NCBI GenBank assembly: GCA_937975765.1
Contig: CALJUR010000041.1
Span: 1-26,560 of the forward strand
Source of the DNA: an uncultured Myxococcales bacterium
GTDB lineage: Bacteria > Myxococcota_A > UBA9042 > DTJE01
Direction: 5' to 3'
DNA length: 26,560 nt
The translations under genes were made by a program, and so were the position numbers. Shown here one piece after another: positions 16,042-23,812 of this stretch; position 1 is the stretch's first letter, and each line of letters opens with the position of its first letter. The notes under the pieces are model-generated. The model saw nothing but the letters and a program-made list of their open reading frames with translations, searched no databases and had not been told where the DNA came from.

Positions 16042-17637
16042 TCAAATCCCCGGGCGCCCGACGGGAACCAGGTAGATCGGGGCCGCCGCCGTGCCCAGGA
16101 TCCGCCGGACCTCCTCGTCCTGGAAAGCCCCGATGGGAACTGCGCCCAGGCCCAGTTCGGTGGCCTGCAGGAGGATGTTCTGGGCGGCGTGGCCGGCCTC
16201 CAGCAGCACGTAGCGTTCTGCGCGATCCCCGTACTTGATCGCGGTGCGCTCGTGCAGCCCGATCAGGACGATGATGGCGGCTGCCTCGCCGATCGCCTCC
16301 TGGGAAAGCGCGGCACCGCAAAGCGACGGGGCGAACTCCCCGGCAGCCAGGAGGGACACCGCATGCCCCGCGGGATCGTACCGGTACACCCCGGGTTCCA
16401 GGCCCTCCACTCGCGAGACCACCAGCAGCAGTTCCAGGGGATGCAGGGCCCCGGCCGACGGGGCCGTGCGGCCGCCTTCCGGGCCGGTGGACCCCTGGCC
16501 GGCCCACAGCAGGTCCGATGCCTCCTCCTGGGCCAGAGCCTCGCGGCTGAAGTCGCGGGTCGATCGGCGGGTCGCCAGAAGGCGCTGGAAGGCCGTTCCC
16601 GCCGGGTTCCGCCCGGCAGGCGGCAGGGAGATTCGCGACGCCACGAGGCGGGCGGAAGACTCCTCCTGGGCGATGGGGGAGGCGCAGCAGCGGATCCCGA
16701 TGCATCCCCAGTCGAAGTCGGGATGGAAGGTGGTCCGGTCCCAGCTCGAGTACCCGATGTCGGTGTGGAAGCATCCTCCGCGACCGACCCGGAGGGTCCC
16801 CCCGGCGGTCGCTGGCGGGGGGTCTCCCCCGGGGTGGAGATACTCCCGGTACGTCCCCTCGACCCATTCGAAGACGTTGCCCGCCAGGTTGAAAACGTCC
16901 TCGGACGATGCGCCGGCCGGGAGGGAGTCCACGGGCAGCACGTACCCCGGCCCCGTTCCTGCCACGTTGGCCAGGGACGAGTCGATCGTCGCGGAACCCC
17001 AGGGATAGGGGCGTTTCGCCGGCCCCGAGCCGCTGGCGACCCGTTCCCACTCGGCCTCGGTGCACAACCTCCGGCCGATCCAGGCGCAGTAGTCCCGGGC
17101 CTGCCGGTAGGAACGGCAGTTCACCGGGCAGGTCGGGCAGCGCTCACCACGATCCATGCACGGTTCCGGGTAGTGGTTGACGCGGGTCCGGAAGGAACCC
17201 CCACCGGATGCCGTGCGACCGGGGCCCGCGTCCGGGCTGCAGATGCCGGCCTGGACGCAAGCCTCGTAGCGCTCGACCGTCACCTCGTACCGGTCGATGC
17301 AGAACGGCTCCAGCACCACCGTGTGGGCCGGTCGCGGATCCCCCGACCGGTCGAGTCCGCCGAAGTAGTCGGGGGGCACGCCGTGCGGTTCGCCGTCCCA
17401 GCCCATGGTGAATGGGCCGCCCGGGATCGCCACCTGGTCGCAGAAGAGCTGGCTGCAGCGTTCGCTGGCCGGGCAGGCCACCGGGCGCTGGGGTGCTGTC
17501 GGCTGGACAGGCGCGATCTTCCGGGTGCAGCCCGGCGCCAGGACCAGGCATCCGAGGACCGCCAGGAAGGCCGGGGCAGCCGGCTTCGAGGCGGCACGTA
17601 AAGGGGCACGCTTCCCGTGGGACATGCTCGGCATCAT
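16042..17637 (-). CDS. Lipoprotein fusing an FGE/SUMF1-like domain to a SagB-type nitroreductase domain
   Basis: 531 residues from ATG 17637. The N-terminus is basic then hydrophobic, ending VLAPGC with candidate lipidated Cys37. Residues ~66-320 are a formylglycine-generating-enzyme-like domain: VAIPGGPFTMG, RRLCTEAEWERVA, NLAGNVFEWVEG (about 250-261) and RGGCF (286-290). The Cys pair that makes formylglycine in true FGEs is not in its usual place, so this may be a non-catalytic or altered SUMF1 domain; the region is rich in Cys. Residues ~348-531 match SagB-type flavin nitroreductases: RRSTRDFS, the LLWAGQG segment, RTAPSAGALHPLE, VYRYDP, KYGDRAERYVLLEAGHAAQNI and GLGAVPIGAF. SagB enzymes oxidise azolines in peptide natural products, but related proteins act elsewhere. 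It begins 40 bases after the activator gene and is probably cotranscribed with it. Start is uncertain: ATG 17634 and 17625 are alternatives, none with a strong ribosome binding site. Confidence 0.85.
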   Translation of the reverse strand: MMPSMSHGKRAPLRAASKPAAPAFLAVLGCLVLAPGCTRKIAPVQPTAPQRPVACPASERCSQLFCDQVAIPGGPFTMGWDGEPHGVPPDYFGGLDRSGDPRPAHTVVLEPFCIDRYEVTVERYEACVQAGICSPDAGPGRTASGGGSFRTRVNHYPEPCMDRGERCPTCPVNCRSYRQARDYCAWIGRRLCTEAEWERVASGSGPAKRPYPWGSATIDSSLANVAGTGPGYVLPVDSLPAGASSEDVFNLAGNVFEWVEGTYREYLHPGGDPPPATAGGTLRVGRGGCFHTDIGYSSWDRTTFHPDFDWGCIGIRCCASPIAQEESSARLVASRISLPPAGRNPAGTAFQRLLATRRSTRDFSREALAQEEASDLLWAGQGSTGPEGGRTAPSAGALHPLELLLVVSRVEGLEPGVYRYDPAGHAVSLLAAGEFAPSLCGAALSQEAIGEAAAIIVLIGLHERTAIKYGDRAERYVLLEAGHAAQNILLQATELGLGAVPIGAFQDEEVRRILGTAAAPIYLVPVGRPGI

Positions 17638-17677
17638 GGCCTGACCGTGCCCGGTTGCACAGGGATTCCATTGCGGA

Positions 17678-18424
17678 TCATGCCACGGAATGCAGCGCGC
17701 AGCCGAGAGCGGCAACGGTTTGCGGCGAAACGGGTACGTGAACGGGCAGTCGCAGCGCCTCGGAGATCAGGCGCACCAGGCACTCGTTCCGCGCGCAGCC
17801 GCCGGTGAAGACCAGCGGGGCTTCCAGGGGCACCCCTCCGGCCAGGACGGCGGTGCGGCTGGCGATGGACTGGTGGACTCCCAGGGCCATCTCGTCCCTG
17901 GGGGCTCCGCGGGCGATCAACGACACCACCTCGGACTGGGCGAACACCGAGCACATGCTGGAGAGTTTCCGGCCCTGGGAGGCCCGAAGGGCGGCATGCA
18001 CGAACGCTTCTCGCGAACATCCCAGTGCCGTGGCCATCATCTCGAGGAACTGCCCGGTCCCCGCGGCGCAGCGGTCGTTCATCACGAATTTCTGGACCTT
18101 GCCAGCCGGGTCCAGGGCGATCGCCTTGGAGTCCTGGCCGCCGATGTCCACGATCGTCCGGCAGCCGGGGACCAGGGTGGTCGCGCCGGCGGCGACCGCC
18201 TTGATCTCCGAGATGACCTTCGCGTCGGGCCAGTGCTCCTGGAAGAGGTGCCGGCCATAGCCGGTGCACGTGACCTGGTCGCACGTGAAGTCGCACAGGA
18301 GTCGCCGACAGGCCGAAAGCGGGTCCGTGCCGGTGTCCACCACCGCCTCGTGAACCGGGCATCCATCCCTTGCCAGGACCAGCTTGATCGCCCTCGATCC
18401 GATGTCGATTCCGGCGCTGAGCAT
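17678..18424 (-). CDS. ATP-dependent activator/reductase of a double-cubane or 2-hydroxyacyl-CoA dehydratase-type enzyme
   Basis: BadF/BadG/BcrA/BcrD-family ATPase, 248 residues. These dimers hold one [4Fe-4S] cluster between subunits and use ATP hydrolysis to push a low-potential electron into a partner iron-sulfur protein. The ASKHA nucleotide motifs are clear: GIDIGSRAIK (5-14), DIGGQDSK (93-100) and FTGGCARN (207-213). The cluster ligands are Cys119 in NDRCAAGTG and Cys158 in SSMCSVFAQSEV. The gene starts four bases after the double-cubane protein stop, confirming the partner. The ribosome binding site lies within the end of that gene. Length and pairing match YjiL/DCCP-reductase type proteins as well as HgdC-type activators. 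Confidence 0.92.
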   Translation of the reverse strand: MLSAGIDIGSRAIKLVLARDGCPVHEAVVDTGTDPLSACRRLLCDFTCDQVTCTGYGRHLFQEHWPDAKVISEIKAVAAGATTLVPGCRTIVDIGGQDSKAIALDPAGKVQKFVMNDRCAAGTGQFLEMMATALGCSREAFVHAALRASQGRKLSSMCSVFAQSEVVSLIARGAPRDEMALGVHQSIASRTAVLAGGVPLEAPLVFTGGCARNECLVRLISEALRLPVHVPVSPQTVAALGCALHSVA

Positions 18425-18428
18425 GGAC

Positions 18429-19709
18429 CTATCCCCGCAGCCGTTCGATGAACGCTTCGACCCGTGTCCGGATCTGGCCGACATCCTCCTGGCCGTAGTC
18501 CGTGTCGATGCGCAGCGTCGGCAGGCCTTCCTTCTCCAGCCGTTTCTCCACGGGACCGGCCTCGATCTGGTAGGGCGAACAGAACTGCAGCCCGTAGTGG
18601 ACCACACCATCGGCCTTCAGCGATCCGGCCATCGCCAGGATGTGCTCCACCCGCGAATCGTTCGGCGTGAAGATCGCGCAATCGATCTTCAGGTAGCGGT
18701 CGACGATCGCGTCCAGCAACTCGTCCACGGTGCGCCCGGTGTCGTCGGTCAATGCCTGCGTCCCGCGTTCTCCCACGCAGGACTCCTCGCCGACGATGAC
18801 CGCGCCGGTGCCCTCGATGATGGAGGGGAGCTTCCAGTTCGGCACGGCCATCGGGCAGCCGGAGACCAGGATCCTGGGGGTCCCCTTGCGAACCACGCCC
18901 TCCTGCCGCGCGATGCGCTGCTCGAGTTCGTCGCAGATCGCGTTCACCGAGCCTGTGAAGCGGGCGGGGTCGTCGTAGAAGTAGACCTGGTTCATCAGCA
19001 GGCCGTCGAGCCCGGAGATCGGCGCCGGGTCCGCGGCGCGCAGCCGCGCCAGCCGGTGCATGGCGGCACGCTTGGCGTTGACTGCCGCGATGCCGCGCTT
19101 CAACGATTCCACGTTCATGTCCCGGCCGGTGATCTGTTCGAGGAAGGCCACGAACCTCGCGAACTCGGCCCGCATCAAGGCCCGGCCCTCGGGGCTCTTC
19201 ACCTGGGGAATGTCCATGACGTGCAGGCGGGGAACGAGGTCCCGGAAGATCTCGTAACTCTTCTTCTTGCCGTCGCAGGTGTTCTCGCCCACGATGACGT
19301 CGCTGGCCGAAACGTAGGGGCAGACCCGGGCCAGCGCGAAACCGAAGGCGCCCTTGATCAACGCGCAGGTGTTGCGAGGCAGGTGCTTCTCGGCCTCGCC
19401 TGTCGCGAACTCGGCGCCTGCGCACAGCCCGACGAGGATGCCGTCCAGGGCCAGAACGATCTCCTCGGGAACGAAGGTGCAGAACGCGCCGACCACCTTG
19501 CGGCCGGCCTTCCTGGCTTCCACCAGCTCCTGGATGCGCAGGCCGTGGACCTCGCTCATCACGAAATCGAAGTACTTCATGCCGTCCGGGCGGTTCGGTT
19601 GCGTCATGAAGGTCTGCTGGTACAGCGGTCCCAGGACGCCCAGCAGTGCGTCGTGGGCATCGAGATCGAGGCCCAGTTCCTTCCACATCGGACGGTAGTC
19701 GGTCGACAT
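18429..19709 (-). CDS. Double-cubane-cluster-type protein (HgdB/YjiM superfamily)
   Basis: 426 residues, a single polypeptide of the 2-hydroxyacyl-CoA dehydratase superfamily. In the characterised relative from Carboxydothermus a double-cubane [8Fe-9S] cluster reduces small molecules such as acetylene with ATP-driven electrons; natural substrates are unknown. Conserved Cys are visible: 77 (AFCTFVPEE), 96, 115 (NTCALIKG), 130 (RVCPYV), 145 (NTCDGKKK), 285 (SGCPMA), 311 (EESCVGER), 344 and 377 (QFCSPYQIE). One fused-looking subunit plus a 248-aa activator suggests the DCCP/YjiM type rather than the two-subunit dehydratases, where alpha and beta genes would both be present. The ATG at 19709 has an AAGGAGGTG ribosome binding site. 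A 210-base leader with a candidate promoter precedes it. Confidence 0.9.
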   Translation of the reverse strand: MSTDYRPMWKELGLDLDAHDALLGVLGPLYQQTFMTQPNRPDGMKYFDFVMSEVHGLRIQELVEARKAGRKVVGAFCTFVPEEIVLALDGILVGLCAGAEFATGEAEKHLPRNTCALIKGAFGFALARVCPYVSASDVIVGENTCDGKKKSYEIFRDLVPRLHVMDIPQVKSPEGRALMRAEFARFVAFLEQITGRDMNVESLKRGIAAVNAKRAAMHRLARLRAADPAPISGLDGLLMNQVYFYDDPARFTGSVNAICDELEQRIARQEGVVRKGTPRILVSGCPMAVPNWKLPSIIEGTGAVIVGEESCVGERGTQALTDDTGRTVDELLDAIVDRYLKIDCAIFTPNDSRVEHILAMAGSLKADGVVHYGLQFCSPYQIEAGPVEKRLEKEGLPTLRIDTDYGQEDVGQIRTRVEAFIERLRG

Positions 19710-19835
19710 TCGTGCACCTCCTTGGCTGCAGGCGGATCCGTTCCGCCCGCGGCCCCGGGAGGGTGCTCAGGCGGGCGGAAGATCCGGTTTCAGGCGCGCC
19801 TTCCATGGAGACCGACCGGCCTCCCGGACGGCGCG

Positions 19836-19868
19836 TCAATTCCAGTGCCGTATCGAAAACATCCGCAT
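19836..19868 (-). CDS. Possible 10-residue leader peptide ahead of the double-cubane operon
   Basis: ATG 19868-19866 opens a frame MRMFSIRHWN and stops at TGA 19838-19836. GGAGG lies at 19878-19874 with a 5-base spacer, a good ribosome binding site. It sits between the predicted promoter and the main ATG at 19709. Short ORFs with such a site can occur by chance; there is no run of one amino acid that would mark a classical attenuator. Confidence 0.2.
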   Translation of the reverse strand: MRMFSIRHWN

Positions 19869-19925
19869 CCCTTCCTCCGGTCCGCCAGTCACCACGGTAC
19901 GGGTGACGGGGGATAGCCGCGAGGG

Positions 19926-19954
19926 AGTATAGGCAGGAAAGGTTCCCGCGGGAA
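19926..19954 (-). promoter_or_regulatory. Candidate promoter of the double-cubane operon
   Basis: On the minus strand TTCCCG (19954-19949) and TATACT (19931-19926, five of six) are 17 bases apart. The -35 is weak and lies within a 12-base palindrome (19943-19954), which could be an operator. Transcription from here gives a leader of about 210 bases. Confidence 0.4.
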
Positions 19955-19999
19955 GTGGACCGGGGCAGTGCTCGCGGTTCCACTCCGGTTATCCGAACG

Positions 20000-20025
20000 G
20001 TAATAATTTGGTTGTAGTCGTAATA
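20000..20025 (+). promoter_or_regulatory. AT-rich direct repeat upstream of the TonB operon
   Basis: GTAATA occurs at 20000-20005 and again at 20020-20025, exactly 20 bases apart (about two helical turns), within the most AT-rich stretch of the region. TAATAA (20001-20006) or TAATAC (20021-20026) could be a -10 element. The spacing suits a dimeric repressor such as a metal-responsive regulator, but I cannot match a known operator. Confidence 0.35.
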
Positions 20026-20048
20026 CTCGTCGTGGTAAGGTCCCCGAC

Positions 20049-22127
20049 ATGCGGGAATTGCTAGCCCTGGCACTGGTCCTGCTGTCCTCGACCGCCGCCG
20101 CGCAGACGGGCGGGACCGAGCCGGGGTCGGCATCTCCTGCCGAACCCGGGCAAGAACCCGGGAGCCCGTCGGGCGAGACCGTCATCCGGGGATCGGAGGC
20201 CCCCCTGTCGGGCGGCGCCTCCCTGGTGCCTAGACGTTGCATCGAGACTGCCCACCCCGCCTCCTCCAGCGAGGTCCTGGCCCTGGTCCCGGGCCTTCGC
20301 ATCGCGCAGCACGGGGCCGAAGGGAAGGCCCACCAGATCTTCCTGCGGGGCTTCGACGCCGTCCACGGGTCCGACGTGGAGGTGCTGGTGGACGGCATCC
20401 CCCTGAACGAGCGCGGAAACGTCCACGGCCACGGCTACGTGGACCTGTACGGCATCGTTCCCGAGTCCATCCGGGCCGTCCGGGTCCGGAAGGGGGCCTT
20501 CCTGCCCGGACAGGGCGATTTTGCAACTGCGGGCACCGTGAACTTTGAACTGGGCCTGCCCGAGGACTTGAGGCCCGGGCTGGTGCGCGTGGACGCATCC
20601 CACCGGGGGCGCACCCGCGCGGCCTTCGTCGTGGCGCCGCCGGGGGGACCGCCCGAGGCGTTCGTGGCGGGCGAGTCGGTCTTCGACCCCGGGGCGGGGC
20701 CCGAACGGGAGGCCGTCCGGGGAACCGCACACGGCGCCTGGGCCTGGCAGATCGCACCGGGCCTGCGCCTGGGCATTTTCGGGGGCGGGCAGGGCGGCCG
20801 GTGGGAGTCCCCGGGAGCCGTCCGCCTGGAGGACGTCGAGGCCGGCCGCATGGAATTCAGGGACACCTACGGCACGGGCGCGCACGGCCTGTCCTGGAGG
20901 GGACAGGGGGGGGTGACCCTCTCGTTCCGACGGGGCGACACGGACCTGAAGGCCGTGGCCTGGGGAGGGGCCAGGGGCCTGGAACTGATCGACAACTACA
21001 CCGGTTTCCTGGGAGACAGGGAACGGGGGGACACGAGGCTGCAGGGACTTCAGTCGGCTTTCGCGGGCTTCTCGGCGAACCTGGACCAGGGCCTGCCCCT
21101 GCGCTTCCCGGCCTCCTTCCTGGCCGGGATGGGTTGGCGTTTCGACCAGGCCGACCAGAAAGAGGAGGCCCTGGACCTGGAGGGCGAGCCCTGGCGACGC
21201 GATCGGGACCTGCTGGCGCGCATCCACGGGATCCACGTCTGGGCCGGGTTGCGCCTGCAGCCCTGGCCCTGGCTGGAGGTGCAACCCTCGATCCGGGGCG
21301 ATGTTCTGGTCTACGACGTGGACGACCGACTGGCAACGAGACAGGCGTCCAAGGTGATGGGGGTGGCGTCGCCGCGCCTGGCGATGGCGTTCCCGGTCCA
21401 CCGCGCGGTGACGCTGTTCGCGGACTACGGACGGGGTTTCAGGACCCCGGAGGCCCGGTCCGTGACCGCCCTGCCGGAGGGAAGCGTGGAGGATCGGACC
21501 CTGGACCGCTACCGGGGCGGCAAGCCGGCCATCGCGGTGGCCGACGAGGTCGAGGCGGGACTGGAGGTGCAGCCGGGCGGCGGCGTCCGGCTGCGCCTGG
21601 ACGGATTCGGGATCTTCCTGCAACGCGAGATCGTCTTCGACCACGTCAGCAACACCAACCTGGAACAGGACGGGACCCGGAGGCTGGGCGTCGAGGCATC
21701 GGCGGAGGCGGCGCCCCTGCCCTGGCTGCGTATCCAGGCCGACGTCACCTGGTGCCATGCGCGCTTCAACCGCAGCGGGCACCCCGTGCCGGGATCCTCC
21801 CCCTGGATGGGGGGCGCGGCCCTGGACCTGGGGCTGGACCGGGGGGTCCACGGGGGCGCCCGGTTGTCCTGGTCGGGGCGAAGGGACCTGGCCCATGGCG
21901 CCACGGCGGCCGGTTATGCCCTGCTGGACCTGCACCTCGGGTGGCGCGGCGACCGCTGGGACCTGGTACTGGAGGTCGAAAACGCCACGGGGGCGGACGC
22001 CATGGACGGGGTCTACCACTTCGCGTCCTGGTTCGACCGCACGAAGCCCCGCAGCAGCATCCCCGTGATCCATTACACGGCGGCCTGTCCGGCTACCGCG
22101 AAACTGGTGCTGACCGCGTACCTCTAG
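20049..22127 (+). CDS. TonB-dependent outer-membrane receptor
   Basis: 692 residues. Residues 1-19 are a signal peptide (hydrophobic, ending AAA before Gln19). ETVIRG at 43-48 is a plausible TonB box. The plug domain spans about 60-170: SEVLALVPGL, QIFLRGFD, VEVLVDGIPLN, NVHGHGYVDL (124-133) and GAFLPGQGDFATAGTVNFEL. The remainder is a 22-strand-type barrel with alternating aromatic strands. HGHGY in the plug loop is notable given the His-rich partner proteins. It lacks the usual terminal aromatic residue, ending TAYL. TonB receptors import metal chelates, cobalamin, sugars or free metal complexes; here the next three genes (two lipoproteins and a NiCoT/TauE-type permease) follow within 10, 44 and -1 bases, so the cargo is probably a metal. 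The ribosome binding site (TAAGG, 20036-20040) is only moderate. Confidence 0.93.
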   Translation: MRELLALALVLLSSTAAAQTGGTEPGSASPAEPGQEPGSPSGETVIRGSEAPLSGGASLVPRRCIETAHPASSSEVLALVPGLRIAQHGAEGKAHQIFLRGFDAVHGSDVEVLVDGIPLNERGNVHGHGYVDLYGIVPESIRAVRVRKGAFLPGQGDFATAGTVNFELGLPEDLRPGLVRVDASHRGRTRAAFVVAPPGGPPEAFVAGESVFDPGAGPEREAVRGTAHGAWAWQIAPGLRLGIFGGGQGGRWESPGAVRLEDVEAGRMEFRDTYGTGAHGLSWRGQGGVTLSFRRGDTDLKAVAWGGARGLELIDNYTGFLGDRERGDTRLQGLQSAFAGFSANLDQGLPLRFPASFLAGMGWRFDQADQKEEALDLEGEPWRRDRDLLARIHGIHVWAGLRLQPWPWLEVQPSIRGDVLVYDVDDRLATRQASKVMGVASPRLAMAFPVHRAVTLFADYGRGFRTPEARSVTALPEGSVEDRTLDRYRGGKPAIAVADEVEAGLEVQPGGGVRLRLDGFGIFLQREIVFDHVSNTNLEQDGTRRLGVEASAEAAPLPWLRIQADVTWCHARFNRSGHPVPGSSPWMGGAALDLGLDRGVHGGARLSWSGRRDLAHGATAAGYALLDLHLGWRGDRWDLVLEVENATGADAMDGVYHFASWFDRTKPRSSIPVIHYTAACPATAKLVLTAYL

Positions 22128-22136
22128 GAGGGAGTC

Positions 22137-22952
22137 ATGGACCGATCGCGACCCTTTTCCCCTTGGATGCCCGTGTTCCTGGCCCTGCTGGTGACGAATG
22201 CCTGCGGTCCGGAAGGGGACGAACCCGCCCAGGTGACGCTGCCCGTGGTGGCGGCCGGGGACGAACTGGTCCCCTGCACGAACGACCTGGGCTGGGAGGT
22301 GTCCGTCTCCGGCGCCCGCGTGGCCGTGGGAGACATCGAGTTCACCATCGAGGGAGAGACCCACGCGGCCGCGACTTCCCGTGCCCGAGGCATGCTGGCA
22401 CGGCTGCAGCCGCTGGCCCGGTGGCTGTTGCCCGAGGCCATGGCCCACCCAGGCCACCAGGCCGGGGGCGAGGTCACCGGGGAACTGCCGGGGTCCTTCC
22501 TGGCCGACCTGTCCGCGGGCACGGAACTTGGCCTGGCCACCCTGCTGGAAGGCGACTACCACGGCATGAACCTGTCCTTCCGGACGGCCGGGGCATCGGA
22601 CGGGCTGCCCGGGGAGGATCCACTGTCGGGGCACACGGCGCTGCTGGAAGGGGTGGCCCGGAAGGACGGCCGCACCGTGGACTTCCATGCGCAACTGGAC
22701 GTGCAGGAAGGACTGCAGATGGTCGGCGGGCCCTTCGTCCTGGCGGTCCGGGAGGGCACTGTCGCCACGCTTGCACTGGTGCTGTACACCATCGACCCCT
22801 CCGAATTCGACACGCTCTTCGACGGCCTGGACTTTGGTGCCCTGGACGAGGACGACGACGGGCAGGTGGCCATCGCCCCCGGGACGACGGCCCACAACAT
22901 CCTGGCCAAGACGCTGGTTCGCCACGACCACTGGGGGATCGTGGTCCGCTGA
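22137..22952 (+). CDS. Predicted lipoprotein of the TonB operon, EF-hand-like tail (1 of 2)
   Basis: 271 residues; family not recognised. The N-terminus is a signal with candidate lipidated Cys23 (VTNAC). A GGAGGGA ribosome binding site follows directly after the receptor stop. A central EAMAHPGHQAGGEV segment and a final RHDHWGIVVR give possible metal-binding His. Near the C-terminus, DEDDDGQVAIAP resembles an EF-hand loop (acidic at 1, 3 and 5, Gly at 6, hydrophobic at 8) but has Pro in place of the twelfth-position Glu. Likely role, inferred from the operon: periplasmic or surface binding of the imported substrate. Its length is identical to the next protein, with a similar signal, EF-hand-like and His-rich-tail order, so the two may be distant paralogues, although I see little direct sequence identity. 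Confidence 0.85.
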   Translation: MDRSRPFSPWMPVFLALLVTNACGPEGDEPAQVTLPVVAAGDELVPCTNDLGWEVSVSGARVAVGDIEFTIEGETHAAATSRARGMLARLQPLARWLLPEAMAHPGHQAGGEVTGELPGSFLADLSAGTELGLATLLEGDYHGMNLSFRTAGASDGLPGEDPLSGHTALLEGVARKDGRTVDFHAQLDVQEGLQMVGGPFVLAVREGTVATLALVLYTIDPSEFDTLFDGLDFGALDEDDDGQVAIAPGTTAHNILAKTLVRHDHWGIVVR

Positions 22953-22996
22953 TCGGGAGGATTGCCCCTGCGGGGGTCTTGAAAGGAGGAACGAGC

Positions 22997-23812
22997 ATGA
23001 GGATCCCGGCGCATTTGTTGAACATGACCATCCTGGCAGGCCTTTTGGCCCTGGCCGCCTGCGATTCCTCGGACGAGGGATCCGGCACCCTGAAGGTGGA
23101 ACTCTGGGGCGAGGACTACATCGAGGACGGCATCCCGTCCGACGAGTTCGTCGACGGGTGGGCCATCGACTACGACCGGTTCCTGGTCAACCTGGGGCAG
23201 TTGACGGTGGCCGAGGCGAGCGGGGCGCCGGTCGTGGAGGAACCCGCCTTCCGGGTCTGGGACCTGTCCGCGTTCGACGGCCCCCGCGTGCTGGCCGAGG
23301 CGGCGGTCCCGGCCGGGGCATACGTCCACACCGCCTATTCCATCGCGCCCGCCACGGCGGCCAGCGTGGCCGGCAACGCCACCGAATCGGACGTCGTGCG
23401 CATGAAGGCGGGCGGACTGTCGGTCCTGGTGGAGGGCCGGGCCACGAAGGGGGACCGCACGGTTTCCTTCTCGTGGGGGTTCACGAACGCCACGACCTAC
23501 GATCCGTGCCATTCGGGCGGTAAGGTCGAGGACGGCACCACCGCGTCGATCCAGATCACCATCCATGGCGACCACCTCTTCTACGATGACGCGGCCAGCG
23601 AGGAACCCTCCCTGCGCTTCGAGGATCTCGCCGCTGCGGACGCGAACGCCGACGGGGAGGTCACCGCCGCCGAACTGGCCGCCGTGGCGACCCTTCCCCT
23701 GGACCACTACGGCGTCGGCAGCCTGGAAATCGACGACCTGTGGGAGTACCTGTCGCACATGTCCACGACCGTGGGCCACATCGACGGCGAGGGGCACTGC
23801 GAGGTCCGTTGA
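22997..23812 (+). CDS. Predicted lipoprotein of the TonB operon with canonical EF-hand loop (2 of 2)
   Basis: 271 residues; family not recognised. Lipobox LAAC with Cys22 followed by DSSDEGSG. AAAGGAGGA at 22982-22990 is an excellent ribosome binding site. A central beta-rich region contains two aligned-looking stretches (WAIDYDRFLVNLGQLTV and GAYVHTAYSIAPA). After DPCHSGGK and IHGDHLFYDD comes a full EF-hand loop DANADGEVTAAE at 215-226 with all calcium ligands in place, then LDHYGVG and a His-containing tail GHIDGEGHC. Metal or calcium binding at the cell surface is plausible. The stop TGA overlaps the permease ATG by one base (23812), so permease translation is coupled. Confidence 0.85.
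   Translation: MRIPAHLLNMTILAGLLALAACDSSDEGSGTLKVELWGEDYIEDGIPSDEFVDGWAIDYDRFLVNLGQLTVAEASGAPVVEEPAFRVWDLSAFDGPRVLAEAAVPAGAYVHTAYSIAPATAASVAGNATESDVVRMKAGGLSVLVEGRATKGDRTVSFSWGFTNATTYDPCHSGGKVEDGTTASIQITIHGDHLFYDDAASEEPSLRFEDLAAADANADGEVTAAELAAVATLPLDHYGVGSLEIDDLWEYLSHMSTTVGHIDGEGHCEVR

Larger units (their letters stand above)
19710..20048. other. Divergent intergenic region (339 bases)
   Basis: Separates the double-cubane operon (minus) from the TonB operon (plus). It holds a minus-strand promoter candidate (19926-19954), a perfect 12-base palindrome TTCCCGCGGGAA at 19943-19954 overlapping its -35, a possible 10-codon leader ORF (19836-19868, minus), and an AT-rich island at 19999-20030 with a direct repeat close to the TonB start. 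I compared both strands with cobalamin, moco and fluoride riboswitch cores from memory and did not find a convincing match. Confidence 0.6.

Noticed and set aside
16680..16860. Catalytically competent sulfatase-activating FGE
   Set aside because: The expected pair of Cys in the C-terminal part of the domain is not in place, and no sulfatase gene is nearby.
19710..20048. Riboswitch in the divergent region
   Set aside because: Neither strand shows a convincing match to conserved cores I know; a covariance search would be needed.
20061..22931. 956-residue minus-strand frame opposite the TonB receptor
   Set aside because: Low-complexity antisense frame covering two recognisable plus-strand genes.
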